The position numbers and the translations under genes were made by a program. 36,668 nt of DNA from a bacterium (GTDB lineage Bacteria > Bacillota_I > Bacilli_A > RF39 > UBA660). Position 1 is the first letter of the stretch, and every line of letters begins with the position of its first letter. The notes beneath the pieces are model-generated. The model searched no databases. It was given only the letters and a program-made list of their open reading frames with translations, and was not told the DNA's origin. Shown one piece after another: positions 8,182 to 15,027 of this stretch. The stretch lies in the NCBI GenBank assembly GCA_004563275.1, contig SFSZ01000009.1:1-36668 (forward strand). The letters run 5' to 3'.

Positions 8182-8219
8182 TATTTAGAGAATAGGTAAA
8201 ATAAAAAGAGGAGATAAGT

Positions 8220-9050
8220 ATGAAAAAAGTTATTTTATTATTATTGGGCTTAATGTTGATACCTTTTGGTGTAGATGCTATGGCTGTTTCTGAAACTTTT
8301 AATTTAAGGGATGATGTATCTATTAATCTTTATGGTAAAGAGGATACTACTGATTTAAAAGGTATTGGTGGTCATGTTATTGCGGAAAGTAAAGCTGGAG
8401 ATACTACAGTAACTATTTTATTAGATATGGTTATTGGTCAAGATATCTTTGATTCTGAAGAACAAGATGGACACACTTTAACAAATGTTTTTGAAAAAGC
8501 TTATATTAAAACTGTATTAACAAAATATGCTCAAGAAAAAGGTTGGGTAGATATTGCTGAAAGTCGTAGATTACTTAGTACTACTGATTTAACTAATTTA
8601 GGCATTACTAAAAATGATAAAGGAGTATATGAAATCTTAGGAAAGAATTCATTTGCTGCTCCAATTTATTCAGCTGCTGAACAACCATTTATGTATAATT
8701 ATTGGACACAAATTACTGAAGGTGAAGATGCTGTTTATGTAGCTAAATATAAACAAGGTCGTACTGGTAATGGTGATAATGATGTTTGGGCTACTATTGA
8801 AGCTGAAGACATTACAGCATTTACAGAAGCTGCTGGTGGTAGTAAATATGCAATTAGACCAGTTATTACAATTGATAAGAAATGGATTTTATGTAATAAT
8901 TCAAAAACTCCAAATGTACCAGAACCTCAAAAACCAGATAGTCCTAAAACAGGGGTAGAAGATATTATCTTACCTTTAGCTGGCATATTATTAGGATTAG
9001 GGGCTATTGCAGTAGTAACTAGCAAGAAAAATTTATTTAAACAAATTTAA
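8220..9050 (+). CDS. Secreted protein with sortase-type anchor, DUF6273-like
   Basis: The protein is 276 residues long. It begins with a signal peptide (MKKVILLLLGLMLIPFGVDA) and ends with a sortase-type signal: SPKTG from residue 241, a hydrophobic helix, then SKKNLFKQI. The proline-rich stretch before SPKTG would span the wall. The middle has YNYWTQI and a late YAIRPVITIDKKWIL, the pattern in which DUF6273-type surface domains end (xxRPVxxL). It is probably a wall-linked surface protein of unknown ligand. SPKTG departs from LPxTG, so the cognate sortase, not in this window, may have its own preference. GAGGAG precedes the ATG, and it has its own promoter and terminator. Confidence 0.75.
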   Translation: MKKVILLLLGLMLIPFGVDAMAVSETFNLRDDVSINLYGKEDTTDLKGIGGHVIAESKAGDTTVTILLDMVIGQDIFDSEEQDGHTLTNVFEKAYIKTVLTKYAQEKGWVDIAESRRLLSTTDLTNLGITKNDKGVYEILGKNSFAAPIYSAAEQPFMYNYWTQITEGEDAVYVAKYKQGRTGNGDNDVWATIEAEDITAFTEAAGGSKYAIRPVITIDKKWILCNNSKTPNVPEPQKPDSPKTGVEDIILPLAGILLGLGAIAVVTSKKNLFKQI

Positions 9051-9072
9051 GACCTTATGGTCTTTTTTTTTT
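9049..9072 (+). terminator. Intrinsic terminator
   Basis: AAGACC-TTAT-GGTCTT is followed by more than eight T. Confidence 0.85.
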
Positions 9073-9093
9073 GTAATTTTTTGTCGAACATAA

Positions 9094-9111
9094 TAATTAA
9101 GAACTTAATTA
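9094..9111. promoter_or_regulatory. Symmetric dyad upstream of the small ORF and gpsB
   Basis: TAATTAAG-AA-CTTAATTA is a perfect 8-bp inverted repeat. It lies between the preceding terminator and a short ORF, where an operator would be expected. No regulator can be assigned. Confidence 0.4.
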
Positions 9112-9136
9112 TGATATGCTTTTTTAGGTGATAAGA

Positions 9137-9235
9137 ATGAATAATATTTATAATAAATTAATTAAAAAAGTTGATAAAATTTCTTTCTTTGAGAACTATT
9201 TAAGTATCAAAGCTTCTCTTGACAAAAAACATTAA
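9137..9235 (+). CDS. Possible 32-residue small protein
   Basis: MNNIYNKLIKKVDKISFFEN and a short remainder ending KKH form an open frame starting at an ATG preceded by TAGGTGATAAG. It contains no recognised domain and is basic, with amphipathic character. It lies 38 bases before gpsB in the only gap between the terminator and gpsB. Comparison with related genomes would decide whether it is real. Confidence 0.35.
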   Translation: MNNIYNKLIKKVDKISFFENYLSIKASLDKKH

Positions 9236-9273
9236 TAATAATAAAATTATATTTGTAAGAAGGTGGCTGTATG

Positions 9274-9600
9274 ATGGAAGATAAATTATATTTAACTCCT
9301 GAAGAAATATTAGATCATGAGTTTAAAATTGATGCTAGAGGTTATCGTATGCAAGAAGTTGATAAATTTCTTGACATGGTAATAAGAGATTATACAGAAT
9401 TCTTACGTACAATTAAAAAACTAGAAAAAGATAATTTAGATTTGATTGAAGATAATAAGAAATTACAAGCTGAGTATCGTAAGTTAAAAGCTAGTATTGA
9501 AGCTTCTTCTGATGGTAATTCTGGAAATGGTCAAATGAATAATTCTGATTTACTTAGAAGATTATCTAATTTAGAAAAAATAGTTTATGGTAGAGAGTAA
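9274..9600 (+). CDS. gpsB: Cell division regulator GpsB (DivIVA family)
   Basis: This 108-residue protein has the GpsB layout: the membrane-binding DivIVA-like head LTPEEILDHEFKIDARGYRMQEVDKFLDMVIRDY (in pieces, GYRMQEVDKFLD), a coiled coil to about residue 70, a polar linker, and the C-terminal DLLRRLSNLEKIVYG motif that distinguishes GpsB from DivIVA. GpsB coordinates penicillin-binding proteins between septal and lateral wall growth. Of the two adjacent ATGs, 9274 lies 7 bases after AAGGTGG, better than 9271. rnpB follows directly, the same order as in Bacillus. Confidence 0.92.
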   Translation: MEDKLYLTPEEILDHEFKIDARGYRMQEVDKFLDMVIRDYTEFLRTIKKLEKDNLDLIEDNKKLQAEYRKLKASIEASSDGNSGNGQMNNSDLLRRLSNLEKIVYGRE

Positions 9601-9934
9601 TATCTTAGGCAAACGCTGCATTTAATGTAGAGGAAAGTCCATGCTCACAAAATCTGCGATGATTTTAGTGTTCACGCTAAGGGAATAAATAACCTTAGGT
9701 AGTTTTTACTAACGGCGTCGAGGTAGCCTGTCAAATGGTTATATTAGACATAAAGTGCCAAAGAGACGAGTTTATTTGGAAACGAATAAAGTGGAACGTG
9801 GTAAACCCCGTGAGTGAGAAACCCAAATTTGGTAGGGGAACCTTTCGAGATGAAATGAAATTAAGAAAGGACTGTAAGGTAGATAAATGTTTGCCACCTA
9901 TTTATAGGGACAGAACATGGCTTATTAGATATTA
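9599..9934 (+). ncRNA. rnpB: RNase P RNA, B-type
   Basis: The conserved core GAGGAAAGTCCATGCTC (9630-9646) and the 3' GACAGAACATGGCTTA (9909-9924) are diagnostic of RNase P RNA, the ribozyme that matures tRNA 5' ends. Between them are GGTAAACCCC and GAGTGAGAAACCC-type stretches. The outer stem P1 can be read as AATATCT (9599-9605) with AGATATT (9927-9933), so the mature RNA would begin within the gpsB stop codon. A T run follows at 9935-9941. Its length of about 335 bases is normal for a low-GC Gram-positive RNA. Confidence 0.95.
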
Positions 9935-9955
9935 TTTTTTTATTAAAAAAAAGGA

Positions 9956-10402
9956 GTGACATTTATAAGCGAGATTAGCGAAGTACTTAAGAGTACAAGA
10001 GAAATGTCAGGGGTATCTTTGGAAGAGGTAAGTAAAGATCTTGAGATTCCAGTACTTGTATTAACTCAGTTAGAAGAAGGAAATATAGGTGCTTTTAAAG
10101 ATATTTTTGAACTTAAGAAGTATATTTCAGATTATGCTAAATACTTAGGCTTAAATAGTGAAGAAGTTATCGATGAATTTAATGAATATATGTTTGAAAA
10201 GACTTCAAAAATACCAATGGAAAGAATAGAACAAGCAGTTAAAAATACTATTGAAGAAGAAGCTAATGATGATAGAATTGCTTCTCCTTATACAAAAGCT
10301 GCACCAATTAATAGTAATAAACAATTTATATTTAGTATTATAGCGATAGTTATTATGGTTATATTAGTTATAATATGGAGTATAAATCAATTACAAAGAT
10401 AA
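9956..10402 (+). CDS. RodZ/YmfM-like helix-turn-helix membrane protein
   Basis: The protein begins with a RodZ-type HTH domain (EISEVLKSTREMSGVSLEEV, then a LEIP and LEEGN segment), continues with a polar linker, and ends in one transmembrane helix near 125-143, with almost nothing after it. RodZ links the MreB cytoskeleton to the envelope; here the external domain is missing. The position before pgsA and recA matches ymfM of Bacillus. The start is unusual. The only standard start at the correct end is a GTG at 9956 that is part of the GGAG ribosome site itself. Homologues begin about where an ATA stands (9965), 8 bases after GGAG, so an ATA start is plausible. Confidence 0.8.
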   Translation: MTFISEISEVLKSTREMSGVSLEEVSKDLEIPVLVLTQLEEGNIGAFKDIFELKKYISDYAKYLGLNSEEVIDEFNEYMFEKTSKIPMERIEQAVKNTIEEEANDDRIASPYTKAAPINSNKQFIFSIIAIVIMVILVIIWSINQLQR

Positions 10403-10433
10403 TTATACAATTTATTTTTAGGAGAGATTAGTT

Positions 10434-11030
10434 ATGAATTTACCAAATAAAATTACTTTAGGAAGAATTATTTTATCAATTATTATTTTAATAATTATGA
10501 TGTTCCCTTTTCATGATGTAGGTTATGATTTTCCTACATATTTAGTTGCTGGTAGAGTTACAGTTAATTTAAAATATATTATATGTGGTATTTTATTTAT
10601 GATTGCATCTTTTACTGATTTTTTAGATGGTAATATTGCAAGAAAAAGAAATATTGTTACTGATTTAGGAAAAGTTATGGATGCTATTGCTGATAAAATT
10701 TTAGTTAATGGTATTTTAATTATTTTGGCTTGTGATGGAGTTTTACCTGTAGTTGTTGCTGTTATTATTATTACAAGAGATACTATTGTTGATTGTATTA
10801 AGATGATGGCTGGTTCTAAGGGTAAAGTTGTAGCTGCTAGTATTTGGGGTAAAATAAAGACTGTATTTATGATGACTGGTATTTCTTTAGTTATGATTGG
10901 AGATTTACCATTTGAATTAATTGGAGTAAGTTTAGGTTATTATTTAATATTAGCTGCATGTGTTTTATCTATTTATTCAGGTATTCAATATTTTATAGCT
11001 AATAAAGATTTTATGTTTACAAAAATGTAG
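10434..11030 (+). CDS. pgsA: CDP-diacylglycerol--glycerol-3-phosphate 3-phosphatidyltransferase
   Basis: This 198-residue membrane protein carries the CDP-alcohol phosphotransferase signature DG-x2-AR-x8-G-x3-D-x3-D, here DFLDGNIARKRN with DLGKVMDAIADK. It makes phosphatidylglycerol phosphate, the first step to phosphatidylglycerol, which is the glycerol-phosphate donor for the LTA synthase encoded downstream. It opens with NLPNKITLGRI, typical of PgsA. AGGAGAG lies upstream of the ATG. It sits between a RodZ-like gene and recA as in Bacillus, but without cinA in between. Confidence 0.93.
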   Translation: MNLPNKITLGRIILSIIILIIMMFPFHDVGYDFPTYLVAGRVTVNLKYIICGILFMIASFTDFLDGNIARKRNIVTDLGKVMDAIADKILVNGILIILACDGVLPVVVAVIIITRDTIVDCIKMMAGSKGKVVAASIWGKIKTVFMMTGISLVMIGDLPFELIGVSLGYYLILAACVLSIYSGIQYFIANKDFMFTKM

Positions 11031-11050
11031 AAATAATCTACATTTTTTAT
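11022..11050 (+). terminator. Intrinsic terminator of pgsA
   Basis: AAAATGTAG and CTACATTTT flank a 7-base loop, followed by T residues. The left arm includes the stop codon. Confidence 0.8.
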
Positions 11051-11073
11051 TTTTGCAGATTTTAAAAATTAGA

Positions 11074-11087
11074 CGAATAATTGTTCG
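11074..11087. promoter_or_regulatory. LexA (Cheo-type) box upstream of recA
   Basis: CGAATAATTGTTCG matches the Gram-positive SOS box CGAAC-N4-GTTCG with a single mismatch. It ends nine bases before the -35 of the recA promoter, so recA is probably SOS-regulated. No lexA gene is in the window. Confidence 0.7.
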
Positions 11088-11096
11088 AAAAAAGTA

Positions 11097-11125
11097 TTGA
11101 CTTTTAGATTTATATATATTAAAAT
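11097..11125 (+). promoter_or_regulatory. Promoter of recA
   Basis: TTGACT (11097-11102), 17 bases, TAAAAT (11120-11125). Confidence 0.75.
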
Positions 11126-11158
11126 TAATATTGTAAGAGAAAGAATAGGTGAAACAAC

Positions 11159-12187
11159 TTGAAAATAAGTGAAACAAAAGATAAGGATAAAGCATTAGAA
11201 CAGGTTTTAGCCGATATAGAAAAACAATTTGGTAAAGGTGCTATTATGAAACTTGGTAGTAGTGAACATATGGAAATTGATGTTACTTCTACTGGTTCAT
11301 TAAGTTTAGATGTAGCACTTGGTGTTGGCGGTTTTCCAAAGGGAAGAATTATTGAAATTTATGGTCCGGAATCTTCTGGTAAAACTACGATTGCTTTACA
11401 AGCTATTGCTGAAGTACAAAAAGAAGGTGGAAGAGCAGCTTTTATAGATGCTGAACATGCCTTAGATCCTGTTTATGCAAAAAAATTAGGAGTAAATATT
11501 AATGAATTATTATTAAGTCAACCAGATACTGGTGAACAAGCTTTAGAAATATGTGAAGCTTTAGTTAGAAGTGAAGCAGTTAATATTGTTGTTATAGATT
11601 CAGTAGCAGCATTAGTTCCACAAGCTGAAATTGAGGGTGAAATGGGTGATTCACATGTTGGATTACAAGCAAGATTAATGTCTCAAGCATTAAGAAAATT
11701 ATCTGGTACAATTTCTAAAACAAAAACAACTGCAATATTTATTAACCAATTAAGAGAAAAAGTTGGTGTATTATTTGGAAATCCAGAAACTACACCGGGT
11801 GGAAGAGCTTTAAAATTCTATTCTACAATTAGATTAGATATTAGACGTGGTGAACAAATTAAGAGTGGAGATAGTGTAATTGGTAATAAAACTAATATTA
11901 AAGTTGTTAAAAATAAAGTAGCTCCTCCTTTTAAAACTGCAACAGTTGATATTATGTATGGTGAAGGTGTAAGTAGAACTGGTGAATTAGTAGATTTAGC
12001 AGTAGAAAATAATATTATTAATAAATCAGGAGCTTGGTTTAGTTATAATAATGAGAAAATTGGTCAAGGTAGAGAAAATGTTAAACAATACTTAAAAGAT
12101 AATCCAGCTTTATTAGAAGAAATTGATACTAAAGTTAGAGAAGTTTATGGTATTGTACCTAAAAATAAAAAGAAAAAAGAAGCTTAA
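11159..12187 (+). CDS. recA: Recombinase RecA
   Basis: The 342-residue protein is a complete RecA: Walker [10 protein letters not shown] near residue 69, the [25 protein letters not shown] segment with loop L1 (seen as DSVAALVPQ), [15 protein letters not shown] before loop L2 ([17 protein letters not shown]), and a lysine-rich tail. RecA carries out homologous recombination and triggers LexA cleavage. Translation starts at a TTG (11159), seven bases after AGGTG; no ATG exists at the expected N-terminus. The upstream LexA-type box and promoter and the downstream terminator make it a single-gene unit. Confidence 0.97.
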   Translation: MKISETKDKDKALEQVLADIEKQFGKGAIMKLGSSEHMEIDVTSTGSLSLDVALGVGGFPKGRIIEIYGPESSGKTTIALQAIAEVQKEGGRAAFIDAEHALDPVYAKKLGVNINELLLSQPDTGEQALEICEALVRSEAVNIVVIDSVAALVPQAEIEGEMGDSHVGLQARLMSQALRKLSGTISKTKTTAIFINQLREKVGVLFGNPETTPGGRALKFYSTIRLDIRRGEQIKSGDSVIGNKTNIKVVKNKVAPPFKTATVDIMYGEGVSRTGELVDLAVENNIINKSGAWFSYNNEKIGQGRENVKQYLKDNPALLEEIDTKVREVYGIVPKNKKKKEA

Positions 12188-12213
12188 TTTAAATTATTAA
12201 TACTTAAAATAAG

Positions 12214-12239
12214 AGCAATATAGTTTTATATTGCTTTTT
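12214..12239 (+). terminator. Intrinsic terminator of recA
   Basis: AGCAATATA-GTTT-TATATTGCT is followed by T residues. Confidence 0.85.
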
Positions 12240-12255
12240 GTTTAAGTTAATTTAC

Positions 12256-12284
12256 TTGATTATTTTCTTAATAAACTTTATAAT
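12256..12284 (+). promoter_or_regulatory. Promoter of rny
   Basis: TTGATT (12256-12261), 17 bases, TATAAT (12279-12284). Confidence 0.75.
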
Positions 12285-12335
12285 TAAATTATAGAAATTA
12301 TTTATAATTTACTATATAGAATATGGAGGAACATT

Positions 12336-13889
12336 ATGGATTTTAATGGTACTTCCATTTTAACTCTTTTTATTGGATTAATATTAGGCGGCACTACTAT
12401 ATATGCAATAATCATATTAACTGGTGCTGGTGCTGGAAAAAAGGCAGAAAAAATTATAAATGATGCTAAAAAAGAAGCTGAAAAAGCTAAAAGAGATAGC
12501 ATTATAGAATTAAAAGAAGAATCTTATAAATTAAAACAAGAAGTTGATCGTGAAATTAAAGAGAAGAAGTCTGAAATTCAAGGTAGTGAAGAGAGACTTT
12601 TACAAAGGGAGAAGTCTTTAGATAAACGTGAAGAAATGCTTCAAAATAGAGATAATCTTTTAGAACAAAAAGATAAGAATTTAAATGCTTTACAAAAAAC
12701 AATACAAGAAAAAGAATTAAAAATGGATGATCTTCTTAAGGAAGAAATGGAAAGATTAGAGACTATTGCCAAATTCTCTAAGGAAAAAGCTCATGATTTG
12801 ATTATGGAGAGAGTTGAATCAAGTATGAGTAAAGAAATAGCTGAATATATCAAAGATAAGGAAGCTGAGGCTAAATTAGAGGTTGATAAAAAGGCTAAAA
12901 ATTTATTGGTTAATTCAATGGAAAAATATGCTAATGATGTAACTACTATTCAAACTGTTAGTACTATTTCATTACCTAATGATGAAATGAAGGGTAGATT
13001 AATTGGTAGAGAAGGTAGAAATATCAGAACTATTGAAGCTGTTACTGGTGTTGATTTAATTATTGATGATACACCTGAAGCTATTGTTATTTCATCTTTT
13101 GATCCATTTAGAAGGGAAATAGCTAAGCAAACTATTGAAACTTTAGTTAAAGATGGTAGAATTCATCCAACTAGAATTGAAGAAATTTACGATAAGACTT
13201 GTAGGGATATGAATACTAGGGTTACAGAAATTGGTAATGAAACAATTTATGAACTTGGTATTACAAAAATGGATCCTGAATTAGTTAATTTAGTAGGTAG
13301 ATTAAATTTTAGAACAAGTTATGGTCAAAATGCTTTACAACATTCTAAAGAGGTAGCTTATTTATGTGGAATAATGGCTAGTGAATTAGGGGAAAATGTT
13401 AATTTAGCTAAGAGAGCGGGATTACTTCATGATATTGGTAAATCAATTGATTTTGAAATGGAAGGTTCTCATGTTGAAATAGGTGCAGATCTTGCCAAAA
13501 AATATGGTGAAAATGAAATTGTTTTAAATTCAATTGAATCTCATCATGGCGATAAAGAAGCTAAAAGTGTTATTGCTGTATTAGTTTCTATTGCTGATAC
13601 TTTATCTGCTGCTAGACCAGGTGCAAGAAATGACACTATGGAAAACTATATTAAACGTTTAGAAGAACTTGAAAACATTGGTAATAGTTTTGATGGTGTT
13701 GATAAAACTTATGCAATGCAAGCTGGTAGAGAAGTTAGAGTTATTGTTAAACCAGATGAAGTTGATGATTTAACATCATTTAAAATAGCTCGTGAAATGA
13801 AAGAAAAAATTGAAGCTGAGATGCAATATCCAGGTACAATTAAAATTACTGTTATTAGAGAAACTAGAGCTTCTGAAGAGGCAAAATAA
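12336..13889 (+). CDS. rny: Ribonuclease Y
   Basis: The 517-residue protein has the RNase Y domain order: an N-terminal membrane helix (about 8-30), a long charged coiled coil (about 35-190), a KH domain (MKGRLIGREGRNIRTIEAVTG near 210-250, read as GRLIGREGRNIR), and an HD domain with GLLHDIGKSID near 362 and ESHHGD about 40 residues later. RNase Y is the membrane-bound endonuclease that starts mRNA turnover in many Bacillota. TGGAGG precedes the ATG. It follows recA, as in Bacillus, with its own promoter and a terminator shared with the convergent HD-protein gene. Confidence 0.96.
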   Translation: MDFNGTSILTLFIGLILGGTTIYAIIILTGAGAGKKAEKIINDAKKEAEKAKRDSIIELKEESYKLKQEVDREIKEKKSEIQGSEERLLQREKSLDKREEMLQNRDNLLEQKDKNLNALQKTIQEKELKMDDLLKEEMERLETIAKFSKEKAHDLIMERVESSMSKEIAEYIKDKEAEAKLEVDKKAKNLLVNSMEKYANDVTTIQTVSTISLPNDEMKGRLIGREGRNIRTIEAVTGVDLIIDDTPEAIVISSFDPFRREIAKQTIETLVKDGRIHPTRIEEIYDKTCRDMNTRVTEIGNETIYELGITKMDPELVNLVGRLNFRTSYGQNALQHSKEVAYLCGIMASELGENVNLAKRAGLLHDIGKSIDFEMEGSHVEIGADLAKKYGENEIVLNSIESHHGDKEAKSVIAVLVSIADTLSAARPGARNDTMENYIKRLEELENIGNSFDGVDKTYAMQAGREVRVIVKPDEVDDLTSFKIAREMKEKIEAEMQYPGTIKITVIRETRASEEAK

Positions 13890-13918
13890 AACTATCAAGT
13901 TAATCTTGATAGTTTTTA
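13889..13918. terminator. Bidirectional terminator between rny and the convergent HD gene
   Basis: AAACTATCAAG (13889-13899) pairs with CTTGATAGTTT (13905-13915). A and T runs lie on both sides, so it can serve both convergent genes. Confidence 0.8.
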
Positions 13919-15018
13919 TATTCTCTAATAAAATAGTCATCAGTCATACCAGCTATATAATCTATTACTATTCTTTCTTTAGTAGTATTTTTTAGATATT
14001 TTTCTGACATATTGTTTAAATAATTTGTATAAATATTATGATTTTTATCTTCTTTATATAATATATCTAATAGTTTTTCATATAGGGTATTAAACATTAA
14101 TTCAAAGTTATCTAATTCTTCTTTAGTATGACATTTATTATAGATATTAATATAATTAAATGTTTTAAGCTCTTTTATAGCATTAAATACTTTATCACTA
14201 ACTTTTATATATGATTTACCTAAACTATTGCTTATAAGGTCTAAAATGATGGTATTTACGATATCTTTATTAGTGTTACCTAATACTTTTGTAATGTTTT
14301 CAGGAATATCTTCTTTTTTTATAATTCCTATTTTTTCAGCATCTTCAATATCTCTACCTAGATAACCAATAATATCAGATATTCTGACAACGCAACCTTC
14401 TAATGTCATAGGAACTAGAGTAGTTACATAATTTTTTTCAGTATAACAACTGTTATAATTATTAAGAAAATCTTCAACAGTTTTCTTTTCAGGTTTATAT
14501 TCTTGAAGTTCTAGTTCACCATTATGACATAAAATTCCATCTAATACTTGAACACAAATATTTTTACCCAAACCATTATCTTCAAGGAACATTAATTCTC
14601 GGACACTTTGAACATTGTGATTAAAGTATCCTTCATTATGTTTAAGACTTATTTCATTTAAAATTTTTTCACCAACATGTCCAAATGGAGTGTGACCTAA
14701 ATCATGGCCTAGAGCAATTGCTTCAATAAGATCTTCATTTAAAGATAAGGCTCTTCCAATAGTACGAGCTATTTTAGATACTAATTGAACATGAACCATT
14801 CTTTTAGAGATATTGTCATTATCATTAAGAGAGAATACTTGAGTTTTATCCATATATCTAGTATAACTTGATGAATGGATTATACGATCGATATCACGAT
14901 AATAATTTGGTCTTATATCTTCTTCATATGGTTCTAATCTAATGGCATCTTTATCTAGTGTTGCATATTTATTATATAGTTTTTCATATTTAAGCATATT
15001 TTCTTTTACTGTATTCAT
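13900..15018 (-). CDS. dGTPase-like HD-domain phosphohydrolase
   Basis: The 372-residue protein has features of the deoxyguanosinetriphosphate triphosphohydrolase family: DRIIHSSSYTRYMDKTQVF near residues 45-63, HD motif ALGHDLGHTPFGH near 105, HNVQSVRELMFLE, DGILCHNGE, and VRISDIIGYLGRDIEDA with the distal metal-binding D. Members hydrolyse dNTPs to nucleosides and triphosphate, or act on other nucleotides. The usual HRSxxxRRL motif is modified to HSSSYTRYM, so substrate preference may differ. The start has AAGGAGA located in the end of the upstream gene; the gap is only 9 bases, so the two genes are co-transcribed and probably translationally coupled. Confidence 0.85.
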   Translation of the reverse strand: MNTVKENMLKYEKLYNKYATLDKDAIRLEPYEEDIRPNYYRDIDRIIHSSSYTRYMDKTQVFSLNDNDNISKRMVHVQLVSKIARTIGRALSLNEDLIEAIALGHDLGHTPFGHVGEKILNEISLKHNEGYFNHNVQSVRELMFLEDNGLGKNICVQVLDGILCHNGELELQEYKPEKKTVEDFLNNYNSCYTEKNYVTTLVPMTLEGCVVRISDIIGYLGRDIEDAEKIGIIKKEDIPENITKVLGNTNKDIVNTIILDLISNSLGKSYIKVSDKVFNAIKELKTFNYINIYNKCHTKEELDNFELMFNTLYEKLLDILYKEDKNHNIYTNYLNNMSEKYLKNTTKERIVIDYIAGMTDDYFIREYKNYQD

Positions 15019-15027
15019 GGTATCTCC

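Noticed and set aside
9735..9959. A 74-codon open frame
   Set aside because: It lies wholly within the conserved RNase P RNA gene and has no protein features.
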